Below, in pieces: positions 1 to 9,003 of a DNA stretch of 64,000 nucleotides. Within the stretch, counting starts at the first letter, position 1; every line of letters begins with the position of its first letter. The notes beneath the pieces were generated by a model. That model was not told the origin of the DNA and searched no databases. It saw nothing but the letters and a program-made list of their open reading frames with translations. The DNA comes from Salinimonas iocasae (GTDB taxonomy: Bacteria > Pseudomonadota > Gammaproteobacteria > Enterobacterales > Alteromonadaceae). The translations under genes and the position numbers were made by a program. The stretch covers positions 2,000,001 through 2,064,000 of the forward strand of contig NZ_CP039852.1 in assembly GCF_006228385.1 (NCBI RefSeq), written 5' to 3'.

Positions 1-1047
1 AACATCGTTACGGATTACACTAAAAAAGCCATCGTGATAAGCACGCGTTGCCAGACCATCCTGAATCTCAGTTACAGTATAATCGTTTACGGGGCCCCAT
101 ACAGGCCCCCCCTCTTCCAAGCCACGACGAGCGTCATCTTCAAGGAAGTCGATATAAAGCGCGTCAAACTGCATATTTAAATTATCAGTGGGCGCCCACT
201 GAATAACTGCAGCAACTGAGTCACGCTCCATCATCGCCGAACGTGCGAAGCTGTCGTGTCCGCCAAGAATCGCCGTACCTTCAGGAATTTCCAGACCATC
301 AGCGCCTGTACCTGCTTCAGCATTCGGGTAACCCCAACCACGGAACTGTTGCTCCTGACGAGGAGACTCCATCGTGGCGAACGTTAAAGCCACACCCAAC
401 GTATCGTCAGCGAATTGATCGATGTAGTTTACTGAGACACGGTGACCATTATCGTCAAAATCCGGGTTAGCAGCGTCTTCAGCATTTTGCTCGTAAGTAC
501 CATTGATGGTGAACGTTTGCTCTGCAACCAACGGCTTAACGGTTTGCAGGTCAACGGAACCACCAATATTTTGTGTAACCATTCCTGCTTCTGGCGTTTT
601 ATAGACAAGAATGTTTGAAATGATTTCTGTAGGATACAAGTCGAATTCAACGCCACGGTTGTCACCCATACCCAGCAGTTCACGGCCATTCAACGAGGTT
701 CCCACGTAGTTTTCGTTGAAACCACGCACAGAAATACCACTTGTACGGCCATTGCGGCGTTCACCAGCCAGGCCTGGTAAACGAGCCAGAGATTCTGCGA
801 TACTGGTATCCGGAAGTTTACCGATATCTTCGGCAGATAGCGCTTCAACGATAGAAGTGCTATCCATCTTGATGGCCTGAGCACGTTGTAAGCTGCCGCG
901 AATACCAGAAACTTCAATAACTTCAACAGCAGGTTCATTGGGCTGCGCGGTATCGTCGTTTTGTTGAGCAAGAGCAGGTGTGCTCAGTGCAGTCAGTCCA
1001 CTGGCGATGAGAGCAGCGTTAATCATATTAGGTTTAAAGTGTTTCAT
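1..1047 (-). CDS. TonB-dependent receptor, N-terminal part (cut by window edge)
   Basis: Outer-membrane active transporter of the TonB-dependent family; only the first 349 codons lie in the window and the frame stays open to base 1. Residues 1-28 form a signal peptide ending in TPALAQ. A TonB-box-like stretch (EVIEVSGIRGSL) follows, then a plug domain with GKLPDTSIAESLARLPG and ISVRGF. This N-terminus resembles the TIGR01782-type receptors that Alteromonadales and Xanthomonadales use for glycans and other large substrates. That family link is recognition by eye, and the substrate cannot be told because the barrel is missing. The start is the ATG at 1047, and its ribosome site is weak. A palindrome about 118 bp upstream looks like a LacI-family operator, which would fit carbohydrate control. 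Confidence 0.93.
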   Translation of the reverse strand, partial: MKHFKPNMINAALIASGLTALSTPALAQQNDDTAQPNEPAVEVIEVSGIRGSLQRAQAIKMDSTSIVEALSAEDIGKLPDTSIAESLARLPGLAGERRNGRTSGISVRGFNENYVGTSLNGRELLGMGDNRGVEFDLYPTEIISNILVYKTPEAGMVTQNIGGSVDLQTVKPLVAEQTFTINGTYEQNAEDAANPDFDDNGHRVSVNYIDQFADDTLGVALTFATMESPRQEQQFRGWGYPNAEAGTGADGLEIPEGTAILGGHDSFARSAMMERDSVAAVIQWAPTDNLNMQFDALYIDFLEDDARRGLEEGGPVWGPVNDYTVTEIQDGLATRAYHDGFFSVIRNDV

Positions 1048-1467
1048 TATGTAGGTGTCCCATTACTATCCACAGAACCCTGCCCTTGTTGTTATTTCTC
1101 TGGCAGGCAAGATGTAAAATTTCAGGATAAATCCTATCCCCAAGCCTTCCCTGCTACAATATTATGCATACGTATTCATAATTTTATTTATACATCTGGT
1201 TAACAGAAATGGCTGAAACCGTTACATGAAATTTTCATAAGAACCAACTCAAACGACTGATTTTATTAATTTTATATTTTATAACCTGAACTAAGCCAGT
1301 GATGAAATTTAATTAAATTTTAACGTGATGTGCCAGATGAAATGCATGTTAATGTGAAATTACAATGCAGTTAGTTGATAAGAAGAGCAACAAATAGGCG
1401 GTAGAACGTATTAACAGCAAACATTTTTTTCAAGATAAAAATTACGCATTTAAAAAAATACGAGCAT
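1048..1467. other. AT-rich intergenic region upstream of the receptor
   Basis: About 420 bases between the receptor start and the sucD terminator. It is AT-rich and holds the receptor's promoter region, including the palindrome at 1164-1179. I see no convincing gene in it; short open frames here have no family resemblance and no ribosome site. Confidence 0.6.
1165..1178. promoter_or_regulatory. LacI-family-like operator upstream of the TonB-dependent receptor
   Basis: TGCATACGTATTCA fits the pattern TGNANNCGNNTNCA typical of LacI/GalR-family operators, with a central CG and inverted halves. It is part of a 16-bp palindrome (1164-1179) with one mismatched pair. It lies in the upstream region of the receptor gene. 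No LacI-family regulator is encoded in the window, so the assignment is from sequence shape only. Confidence 0.35.
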
Positions 1468-1495
1468 AAAAAAACCCGCATTTGAGCGGGTTTTT
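1468..1495 (-). terminator. Intrinsic terminator after sucD
   Basis: Inverted repeat AAAACCCGC / GCGGGTTTT (1471-1479 and 1486-1494) with a 6-base loop, followed on the minus strand by a run of T. It sits 16 bases past the sucD stop and ends the suc operon. Confidence 0.85.
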
Positions 1496-1510
1496 AAGTA
1501 GCTTTGCCTG

Positions 1511-2383
1511 TTACCAGCCAGTCGCTTCGCGTAGCGCCTTGCCAATATCTGCAAGTGAACGAACAGTTTTAACACCTGCATCTTCAAGCGATGCAAACTT
1601 CTCGTCGGCAGTACCTTTACCACCTGCGATGATTGCACCTGCGTGACCCATGCGCTTACCCGGAGGTGCTGTCACACCAGCAATGTAAGAAACAACAGGC
1701 TTGGTTACATTCTCTTTAATGAAGGCAGCCGCTTCTTCTTCAGCAGTACCACCAATCTCACCAATCATTACAATTGCTTCAGTCTGAGGGTCATCCTGAA
1801 ACAATTTCAGAATGTCGATGAAGTTTGAACCAGGAATTGGGTCGCCACCGATACCAACACAAGTAGACTGGCCGAAACCTTCGTCAGTAGTTTGCTTAAC
1901 CGCTTCGTATGTCAGCGTACCAGAGCGAGAAACGATACCTACTTTACCAGGCTTGTGGATGTGACCAGGCATGATACCGATTTTGCTTTCTCCCGGTGTA
2001 ATTACACCCGGGCAGTTAGGTCCGATTAGACGAACGCCTTTTGCATCAACGTATTCTTTTACATAAAGCATATCCAGTGTTGGGATACCTTCAGTAATAC
2101 ATACGATTAGCTCAATACCTGCATCTGCAGCTTCAACAATTGAATCTTTACAGAATGGTGCTGGTACATAAATAACTGAAGCTGTTGCGCCAGTTTCTTC
2201 TACCGCTTCACGAACTGTATTGAATACCGGCAATCCAAGGTGCTCAGTACCACCTTTACCAGGTGTTACACCACCAACCATTTGCGTGCCATACGCAATA
2301 GCCTGTTCAGAGTGGAATGTACCCTGACCGCCAGTGAAACCCTGACAGATTACTTTTGTATCTTTATTAATTAATACTGACAT
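1511..2383 (-). CDS. sucD: Succinate-CoA ligase, alpha subunit
   Basis: Alpha subunit of succinyl-CoA synthetase, which converts succinyl-CoA to succinate with ATP or GTP formation in the TCA cycle. The 290 residues match the family length. The N-terminal CoA-binding Rossmann domain shows [10 protein letters not shown] near residue 15. The phosphorylated active-site histidine is H247 in GHAGAII, and the GEIGG segment near 208 is also present. The start codon overlaps the sucC stop by one base (TAATG), which implies translational coupling to the beta subunit. It is the last gene of sucABCD and is followed by a clear terminator. Confidence 0.98.
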   Translation of the reverse strand: MSVLINKDTKVICQGFTGGQGTFHSEQAIAYGTQMVGGVTPGKGGTEHLGLPVFNTVREAVEETGATASVIYVPAPFCKDSIVEAADAGIELIVCITEGIPTLDMLYVKEYVDAKGVRLIGPNCPGVITPGESKIGIMPGHIHKPGKVGIVSRSGTLTYEAVKQTTDEGFGQSTCVGIGGDPIPGSNFIDILKLFQDDPQTEAIVMIGEIGGTAEEEAAAFIKENVTKPVVSYIAGVTAPPGKRMGHAGAIIAGGKGTADEKFASLEDAGVKTVRSLADIGKALREATGW

Positions 2384-3549
2384 TATTTGCCCTCCGCTGC
2401 TGCAACAACTTTCTGCGCCGCATCGGTTAGCGATTCAGCAGCAATAATATCCAGACCTGAGTTAGCAAGAACATCACGGCCCAGATCAGCGTTAGTACCT
2501 TCCAGACGAACGACTACAGGTACTTTAACACCGACTTCTTTAACAGCACCGATAATACCTTCTGCAATCATATCGCAACGAACGATACCGCCGAAGATAT
2601 TAACCAGAACGGCTTTAACATTGTCGTCAGATAAGATAATTTTAAAAGCTTCTGCAACACGCTCTTTAGTAGCACCACCACCAACGTCAAGAAAGTTAGC
2701 CGGCTTGCCACCGTGCAGATTAACGATGTCCATAGTACCCATCGCCAGACCTGCGCCGTTAACCATGCAGCCAACATTGCCATCAAGTGCAACATAGTTC
2801 AGCTCATATTGCGCTGCGTGTGCTTCACGAGAATCTTCCTGTGAAGGATCATGCATCGCTTTAACTTTAGGCTGACGATACAGCGCGTTACCGTCGATAC
2901 CAACCTTCGCATCCAGGCAATGCAGATTGCCATCAGTTTTGATAACCAGCGGGTTAATTTCGATCAGAGCAACATCCAGCTCTTCAAACATTTTTGCCAG
3001 ACCCATGAAAATCTTAACAAACTGTTTGATTTGGTCGCCTTCAAGACCCAGTTTGAATGCCATTTCACGCGCCTGATAAGGCTGCGGACCAACGATTGGA
3101 TCAATCTCAGCTTTAAGAATCTTCTCCGGCGTTTCTTCTGCAACGGTTTCAATTTCAACACCGCCTTCAGTAGAAGCCATGAAAACAACGCGGCGTGTGC
3201 CACGGTCTACAACGGCACCAAGATACAACTCATTTGCAATGTCAGTGCAAGACTCAACCAGGATCTTGCTTACTGGCTGGCCGTTTTCATCAGTCTGGAA
3301 AGTGACCAGATTCTTGCCTAGCCAGTTTTCAGCGAAAGCGCGGATATCATCTTTGCTCTTGAACAGCTTAACGCCGCCCGCTTTACCGCGACCACCTGCG
3401 TGGACCTGACATTTTACAACCCATTCTTCACCGCCTATGCGGTCTGCAGCTTCTACAGCGCCATCGGCTGTATCAGAAGCGTATCCTTCAGAAACAGGCA
3501 AGCCGTATTCTTTGAACAGCTGCTTACCTTGGTATTCATGCAAATTCAT
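2383..3549 (-). CDS. sucC: Succinate-CoA ligase, beta subunit
   Basis: Beta subunit of succinyl-CoA synthetase, 388 residues, the same size as the E. coli protein. It begins [19 protein letters not shown], has an ATP-grasp nucleotide-binding domain in the N-terminal half, and ends with the CoA-ligase domain holding [11 protein letters not shown] near residue 318. It is separated from sucB by 161 bases that contain a weak hairpin, so its level may be set partly apart from sucAB. It shares a one-base overlap with sucD downstream. Confidence 0.98.
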   Translation of the reverse strand: MNLHEYQGKQLFKEYGLPVSEGYASDTADGAVEAADRIGGEEWVVKCQVHAGGRGKAGGVKLFKSKDDIRAFAENWLGKNLVTFQTDENGQPVSKILVESCTDIANELYLGAVVDRGTRRVVFMASTEGGVEIETVAEETPEKILKAEIDPIVGPQPYQAREMAFKLGLEGDQIKQFVKIFMGLAKMFEELDVALIEINPLVIKTDGNLHCLDAKVGIDGNALYRQPKVKAMHDPSQEDSREAHAAQYELNYVALDGNVGCMVNGAGLAMGTMDIVNLHGGKPANFLDVGGGATKERVAEAFKIILSDDNVKAVLVNIFGGIVRCDMIAEGIIGAVKEVGVKVPVVVRLEGTNADLGRDVLANSGLDIIAAESLTDAAQKVVAAAEGK

Positions 3550-3578
3550 GGTGTTTCTTTCCGATTATTAGTAAGACA

Positions 3579-3596
3579 AAAGCCGCTATAAGCGAC
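3579..3596 (-). terminator. Weak hairpin between sucB and sucC (possible attenuator)
   Basis: On the minus strand GTCGCT-TAT-AGCGGC (one G-T pair) is followed by TTTTG, 30 bases before the sucC start. The short stem and short T-run suggest partial termination or an RNA-processing site rather than a full stop. A second inverted repeat (ACTTGAT/ATCAAGT) lies just upstream. Confidence 0.35.
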
Positions 3597-3710
3597 TTGA
3601 TTAACTTGACTGATCAAGTGAGCAATTCACACTTAAATCAGCGTTGTGCCAGATGCGACCCAAGCATACCTTCAGGCAGCATCTGCACACAATTCATTGA
3701 GACGAAAGTC

Positions 3711-5276
3711 TTAAACGTCTAAAAGAAGACGTGTTGGATCTTCCAGCATTTCTTTCACTGTAACCAGGAACCCAACTGACTCTTTACCGTCGATAATGCG
3801 GTGGTCATACGATAATGCAAGATACATCATCGGCAGTATTTCCACTTTTCCATTAACCGCCATAGGACGATCCTGGATTTTATGCATTCCCAGGATGGCA
3901 CTTTGCGGAGGATTAATGATTGGTGTAGACATCAGTGAACCGAATACACCACCGTTTGTGATGGTGAAATTACCGCCCTGAAGCTCTGCCATTGACAACT
4001 TGCCATCACGACCTTTAATTGCCAGCTCTTTAATACCTTTTTCAACACCCGCCATACCCAGTGTATCTGTATCTTTTAATACAGGCGTAACCAGACCACG
4101 AGGCGTTGAAACCGCGATAGAGATGTCAAAGTAGTTATGATAACAGATATCGTCGCCATCAAGCGATGCGTTTACCTCAGGGAAACGTTTCAGCGCCTCA
4201 GTCACCGCTTTTACATAGAACGACATGAAGCCAAGACGAATGCCGTGACGCTTCTCGAAGCTTTCCTGATATTGTTTACGAAGTTCCATGATAGGCTTCA
4301 TGTTTACTTCATTAAACGTTGTCAGCATCGCTGTAGAGTTCTTCGCTTCTAGCAGACGATTAGCAATAGTTTTGCGCAAGCGCGTCATTGGGACACGTTT
4401 TTCAGTACGCTCACCCGTAGGAGCTTCTGAAGGTGCAGATTGCGAATCAGACTTTGACTGACCGCCTTTGCTTTCTTCATTCTTGCCAGACTTCAGGTAT
4501 TTTTCGACATCTTCTTTAGTAATTCTGCCGTTTTTGCCTGTGCCTTTAACATCAGAAGCGTTAACGCCTTTTTCTGAAAGCAGACGGCGCACTGACGGGC
4601 TAAGCGCGTCACTATCCGATTCAGCGCCGGCATCAGTGGAATCCTCTTCAACCTGCGCTGAACTCTTAGCTTCGCCGCCTTCTACAAATTTGGCTATAAC
4701 TTCTTCGGCAGAAACCGTCGCGCCTTCTTCGGCGATAATTTCAGACACTGAGCCATCAGCAGGTGCAACAACTTCCAGAACAACCTTATCTGTTTCGATA
4801 TCAACCAGATTCTGGTCGCGGCTGACCTGCTCACCAACTGATACATGCCAGGTAGCGATGGTTGCATCAGCAACAGACTCAGGTAATACCGGCACTTTTA
4901 CATCGCTGGTTTTACCGCCCTTACTTTCTGTTTTTGCAGTTGTCTCTTCTGAAGATTTCTCGTTATCTGAAGAAGCATTACTCTTGTCAGAAGATTCAGA
5001 CTTTTCCGCACTGTCATCTTTTTTACTATCAGCTTTACCGTTTTCATCAAGCTTAGCGATAACCTGCTCACCCAGAACAGTTTCACCTTCTTCATCGATG
5101 ATTTCACTGATGACGCCGTCAGCAGGTGCAACAACTTCCAAAACAACTTTATCTGTTTCAATATCAACCAGGTTCTGGTCGCGCTTTACCGTGTCGCCGG
5201 GCTTAACGTGCCAGGTTGCAATCGTGGCATCGGCAACTGACTCAGGTAAGACCGGAACTTTAATCTCTATTGTCAT
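3711..5276 (-). CDS. sucB: Dihydrolipoyllysine succinyltransferase (E2 of 2-oxoglutarate dehydrogenase), two lipoyl domains
   Basis: E2 core of the 2-oxoglutarate dehydrogenase complex; it transfers the succinyl group from E1 to CoA. Numbered from the ATG at 5276 (521 residues), there are two lipoyl domains, about 1-77 and 126-200, each with a lipoylated lysine in ETDKVVLEV (K43, K163). An acidic Ser/Lys-rich linker separates them. A peripheral-subunit-binding domain spans about 225-262, and the catalytic domain carries YDHRIIDG. E. coli SucB has a single lipoyl domain and about 405 residues, so the extra domain explains the length. The ATG is preferred over the GTG one codon upstream because the AAGGA site is spaced better for it. 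It lies 9 bases after sucA. Confidence 0.97.
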   Translation of the reverse strand: MTIEIKVPVLPESVADATIATWHVKPGDTVKRDQNLVDIETDKVVLEVVAPADGVISEIIDEEGETVLGEQVIAKLDENGKADSKKDDSAEKSESSDKSNASSDNEKSSEETTAKTESKGGKTSDVKVPVLPESVADATIATWHVSVGEQVSRDQNLVDIETDKVVLEVVAPADGSVSEIIAEEGATVSAEEVIAKFVEGGEAKSSAQVEEDSTDAGAESDSDALSPSVRRLLSEKGVNASDVKGTGKNGRITKEDVEKYLKSGKNEESKGGQSKSDSQSAPSEAPTGERTEKRVPMTRLRKTIANRLLEAKNSTAMLTTFNEVNMKPIMELRKQYQESFEKRHGIRLGFMSFYVKAVTEALKRFPEVNASLDGDDICYHNYFDISIAVSTPRGLVTPVLKDTDTLGMAGVEKGIKELAIKGRDGKLSMAELQGGNFTITNGGVFGSLMSTPIINPPQSAILGMHKIQDRPMAVNGKVEILPMMYLALSYDHRIIDGKESVGFLVTVKEMLEDPTRLLLDV

Positions 5277-5285
5277 CACTGTTCC

Positions 5286-8105
5286 TTATTTAATCGTGAG
5301 TGCGTCTTCAACCAGGGCTTTTTGTTGCTGGTTGTGGACTGAAACATAACCTACCGCAGGTGAAGCCGATGCTTCACGGCCGGCATAAGATAACTTGGCG
5401 CCTTCAGGAATTGTCGCCCAGAAGTGGTGCTGGCTGTTATACCAGGCCCCTTGATTCTGAGGCTCTTCCTGACACCAAACCCAATCTTTGACGTGGCTGT
5501 AATTGGCCACTACTTTAGCACATTCTTCTGACGGGAATGGGTAAAGCTGCTCTAAACGAATGATAGCGACGTCTGTTTGCTCATTTTTGCGTCGCTGGTC
5601 CAGCAAGTCGTAATAAACTTTGCCCGAGCACATTACAACGCGCTTCACTTCAGACGGTTCAAGCTCATCTATCTCGCCGATAACATTGTGGAACACACCA
5701 GTGGCTAATTCCTCAATTGTTGATGTTGCCTGCGCATGGCGTAGCAACGATTTGGGCGACATAACAATCAGAGGTTTTCGCATTGGACGAAGCATCTGGC
5801 GGCGCAACATATTAAACACCTGAGCCGGTGTCGACGGCACACATACCTGCCAGTTATGATCTGCACACAGTTGCAGGAAGCGTTCTAAGCGTGCAGAACT
5901 GTGTTCAGGCCCTTGCCCTTCGTATCCGTGCGGAAGCAACACAGTCAAACCGCAAAGACGGCCCCACTTTGCCTCACCAGAGCTTAAGAACTGATCAAAT
6001 ACAACCTGTGCGCCGTTAGCGAAGTCACCAAATTGCGCTTCCCAAATTGTCAAACAGCTAGGTTCGGCTGTGGCAAAACCATATTCGAAAGCCATAACGG
6101 CTTCTTCAGAGAGCACCGAATCGTATATTTCGATCGCACCCTGGCCATCACGAATGTTTTGTAACGGCATATATGTTGAACCGTCAGACTGATTGTGCAG
6201 AACGGCGTGGCGATGGAAGAATGTACCGCGACCTGAATCCTGACCGGTGAAACGAATGCTCGTCCCTCTGTCGACGAGGTCCGCGTAGGCGAGATTTTCA
6301 GCCATCCCCCAGTCAATACGCTTCTCACCAGCAGTCATTGCCTTACGGTCCTGATAAAGTTTGTTCACCCGGGAGTGAAGTTTTACTTCTTCAGGGTACG
6401 AGCTGATTTTCTCACCCAGCTCCTTAAGCTTTTCAATACTGATATCGTGGTCGTACTCTACATCCCAGTCATGGCCGATAAACGGAGACCAGTCAACAGA
6501 ATGCTCTGTCATCGGACGCCATTCATCTACTACACATGCACCGTGATCTAACGCAGCACGATAATCATCAAGCATCTTATCTGCATCGCGCTGCTCAATA
6601 ACTCCTTCAGCAATCAGCTGATCCGCGTAAAGAACGCGCGGTACAGGATGCTTTTTGATTTTCTGATACATCAAAGGCTGAGTGGCGTTTGGCTCATCGG
6701 CTTCATTGTGACCGTGACGACGATAACAGACCAAATCAATAACCACGTCTTTCTTGAACTTATTGCGATACTCCAGCGCTAATTTTGTAACAAACGCTAC
6801 CGCTTCAGGATCATCAGAGTTCACATGAAAGATAGGTGCCTGCACCATTTTCGCGATATCGGTACAATATTGCGTCGAGCGCGTATCTTCCAGTTTTGAC
6901 GTAGTAAAGCCAACCTGGTTATTGATAACAATACGAACTGTTCCACCAACCGCAAATCCGCGAGTCTGAGACATATTGAATGTCTCCTGAACCACGCCCT
7001 GCCCGGCTATTGCCGAATCACCGTGGATGGTAATTGGTAACACCTTGCTTGAATCATTATTACGACGGACCAATCGTGCCCGCACAGATCCCATTACTAC
7101 CGGGTTCACAATTTCAAGATGAGAAGGGTTAAAAGCCAGCGCTAAATGAACATTACCACCGGGAGTAGCAAAATCAGACGAGTAACCGGCATGATATTTA
7201 ACATCGCCGGAACCAAGACTATCATCATGTTTACCAGCAAATTCATCAAATAATACTGACGGGTTTTTACCAAGGACATTAACCAGCACATTCAGTCGTC
7301 CACGGTGAGCCATGCCCACTACAACTTCTTTCGCGCCCGCTGTACCTGCTTCGCTGATTAACCCCTTAAGCATAGGAATTAATGCATCACCACCTTCAAG
7401 TGAAAAGCGTTTTGCACCTGGGAATTTGGAGCTGAGGTACTTTTCCATACCATCCGCTGCCACCAAATCTTTTAATATTTGCTTCTTTTTATCGGTGCTT
7501 ATTTCAGGTTTAGCCTGAACAGACTCGATTTTTTGTTGAAGCCAGCGTTTCTGTTCAGTATCGGTGATATGCATGTATTCTGCACCGATAGAACCACAGT
7601 AAGTCCGGTTAAGTGACTTAAACAAATCGCCCAAAGACATCGACTCGCCATTATAGGCATAGGATCCTGTATTGAAACGAATATCAAAATCATCTTCAGA
7701 CAAGTTGTGGTGTGCCAGCTCCAAATCTCGTACCCGTGGCTGTTGCCACAATCCTAATGGATCAAGATTGGCGTGCTGATGACCACGAAAACGGTAAGCA
7801 TTGATTAATTGAAGTACTTTTACCTGACGTCCGTCAGAAGACGTCGCCCCTTCCTGGGAGGGGATGGTCATTCGCGCTGTAGGGCCTAATGACGCCAGCT
7901 TTTTAAACTGGTCGCGAATCACCGAATGATTTTTTTCCAGCTCTGCACCTTCAACTTTGGGCAGGCTATCGAAGACTTGTCGCCAGGAATCTGAAACACT
8001 TTGCGGCTCTTCGAGGTATGCTTCGTACAATTCTTCGACATAGGCGGCATTGGCGCCAGCCATATGCGATGAATCCCACCACGCTTTCATCTCGCTTTCT
8101 TGCAT
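5286..8105 (-). CDS. sucA: 2-oxoglutarate dehydrogenase E1 component
   Basis: Thiamine-diphosphate-dependent E1 of the 2-oxoglutarate dehydrogenase complex, which decarboxylates 2-oxoglutarate and passes the succinyl group to SucB. At 939 residues it is close to the E. coli length of 933. The N-terminal E2-binding segment is present, along with GMAHRGRLNVLVNVLGK and the thiamine-diphosphate/Mg site GDSAIAGQGVVQET. The C-terminal transketolase-like region contains LPHGYEGQGPEHSS. It is the first gene of the suc operon, preceded by a promoter-like element and the sdh terminator. The E3 subunit (lpdA) is not in the window, as is usual. Confidence 0.98.
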   Translation of the reverse strand: MQESEMKAWWDSSHMAGANAAYVEELYEAYLEEPQSVSDSWRQVFDSLPKVEGAELEKNHSVIRDQFKKLASLGPTARMTIPSQEGATSSDGRQVKVLQLINAYRFRGHQHANLDPLGLWQQPRVRDLELAHHNLSEDDFDIRFNTGSYAYNGESMSLGDLFKSLNRTYCGSIGAEYMHITDTEQKRWLQQKIESVQAKPEISTDKKKQILKDLVAADGMEKYLSSKFPGAKRFSLEGGDALIPMLKGLISEAGTAGAKEVVVGMAHRGRLNVLVNVLGKNPSVLFDEFAGKHDDSLGSGDVKYHAGYSSDFATPGGNVHLALAFNPSHLEIVNPVVMGSVRARLVRRNNDSSKVLPITIHGDSAIAGQGVVQETFNMSQTRGFAVGGTVRIVINNQVGFTTSKLEDTRSTQYCTDIAKMVQAPIFHVNSDDPEAVAFVTKLALEYRNKFKKDVVIDLVCYRRHGHNEADEPNATQPLMYQKIKKHPVPRVLYADQLIAEGVIEQRDADKMLDDYRAALDHGACVVDEWRPMTEHSVDWSPFIGHDWDVEYDHDISIEKLKELGEKISSYPEEVKLHSRVNKLYQDRKAMTAGEKRIDWGMAENLAYADLVDRGTSIRFTGQDSGRGTFFHRHAVLHNQSDGSTYMPLQNIRDGQGAIEIYDSVLSEEAVMAFEYGFATAEPSCLTIWEAQFGDFANGAQVVFDQFLSSGEAKWGRLCGLTVLLPHGYEGQGPEHSSARLERFLQLCADHNWQVCVPSTPAQVFNMLRRQMLRPMRKPLIVMSPKSLLRHAQATSTIEELATGVFHNVIGEIDELEPSEVKRVVMCSGKVYYDLLDQRRKNEQTDVAIIRLEQLYPFPSEECAKVVANYSHVKDWVWCQEEPQNQGAWYNSQHHFWATIPEGAKLSYAGREASASPAVGYVSVHNQQQKALVEDALTIK

Positions 8106-8153
8106 TTTTGTGCCTTGCTACGTTTTATAGAAACTGAAATAACACGAGACGCT

Positions 8154-8182
8154 ATTATGACTGTTATTTGCAACAGAACCAA
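8154..8182 (-). promoter_or_regulatory. Candidate promoter of sucABCD
   Basis: On the minus strand TTGGTT (8182-8177) and CATAAT (8159-8154) are separated by 17 bases, about 50 bases before the sucA start. The spacer holds the imperfect palindrome CTGTTGCAAATAACAG. The position, just past the sdh terminator, supports independent transcription of suc. Confidence 0.4.
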
Positions 8183-8200
8183 CCATTTAGGTCACGTATA

Positions 8201-8231
8201 TAAAAAAATAGCCATCCGTAACCGGATGGCC
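8201..8231 (-). terminator. Intrinsic terminator between sdhB and sucA
   Basis: Perfect stem GCCATCCG / CGGATGGC (8211-8218, 8223-8230) with a TAAC loop, followed on the minus strand by seven T. It separates sdhCDAB from sucABCD, unlike the largely read-through arrangement of E. coli. Confidence 0.85.
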
Positions 8232-8277
8232 ATTTAGAGCATCACATTCTGTAAAACTTCAGTTTACAGAAAAATAA

Positions 8278-8988
8278 CTAAACAGCCCGCTGTAACAGCA
8301 TTGACTTAATCTGACCAATTGCTTTGGTCGGATTCAAACCTTTCGGACAAACGCTGACACAATTCATGATGCCATGACAACGGAATACGCTGAATGCATC
8401 ATCCAAATCGTTAAGACGTTCTTCCGTAGCGGTGTCACGGCTATCAATCAGGAATCGATAGGCATGCAACAAGCCTGCCGGACCAATGAATTTGTCGGGG
8501 TTCCACCAGAACGAGGGGCATGATGATGAACAACATGCACAAAGGATACATTCATAAAGCCCATCAAGCTTAGCACGGTCTTCAGGTGTTTGAAGATGTT
8601 CACGCGCCGGCGGCTGTTTTGCATCGTTAATAAGAAATGGCTTAACTTTTTCGTACTGAGTGTAAAACTGTGTCATATCGACAACAAGGTCACGAACAAC
8701 AGGCAGACCTGGTAGTGGACGAACCACAATTTTACCCTTGCCAAGCGCCGAAACCGGAGTAATACAGGCCAGACCATTCTTGCCGTTCATATTTACACCG
8801 TCCGAACCACACACACCTTCACGGCATGAGCGGCGCAGCGATAAGGTAGGATCCTGCTCTTTTAGTTTGAGCAACACATCCAGTACCATCAAATCAACAC
8901 CGTCTTCAACTTCAAGCTGATAATCCTGCATACGCGGCGCGTTATCAACTTCAGGATTGTATCGATAAATTGAAACATCTAGCTTCAT
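8278..8988 (-). CDS. sdhB: Succinate dehydrogenase iron-sulfur subunit
   Basis: Electron-transfer subunit of succinate:quinone oxidoreductase (complex II), carrying [2Fe-2S], [4Fe-4S] and [3Fe-4S] clusters between SdhA and the membrane quinone site. It has 236 residues, near the usual length. Cysteine motifs CREGVCGSDG (plant-type ferredoxin domain), CILCACCSSSCP, and CHGIMNCVSVCPKGLNP are all intact. It is the last gene of sdhCDAB, 15 bases after sdhA, and is followed by an intrinsic terminator. Confidence 0.98.
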   Translation of the reverse strand: MKLDVSIYRYNPEVDNAPRMQDYQLEVEDGVDLMVLDVLLKLKEQDPTLSLRRSCREGVCGSDGVNMNGKNGLACITPVSALGKGKIVVRPLPGLPVVRDLVVDMTQFYTQYEKVKPFLINDAKQPPAREHLQTPEDRAKLDGLYECILCACCSSSCPSFWWNPDKFIGPAGLLHAYRFLIDSRDTATEERLNDLDDAFSVFRCHGIMNCVSVCPKGLNPTKAIGQIKSMLLQRAV

Positions 8989-9003
8989 AACGGGTAACCT
9001 CTT

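Noticed and set aside
4468..5349. 293-codon plus-strand frame over sucB
   Set aside because: Antisense shadow of sucB; the Ser/Thr/Ala-rich translation follows from the repetitive acidic linkers on the real strand.
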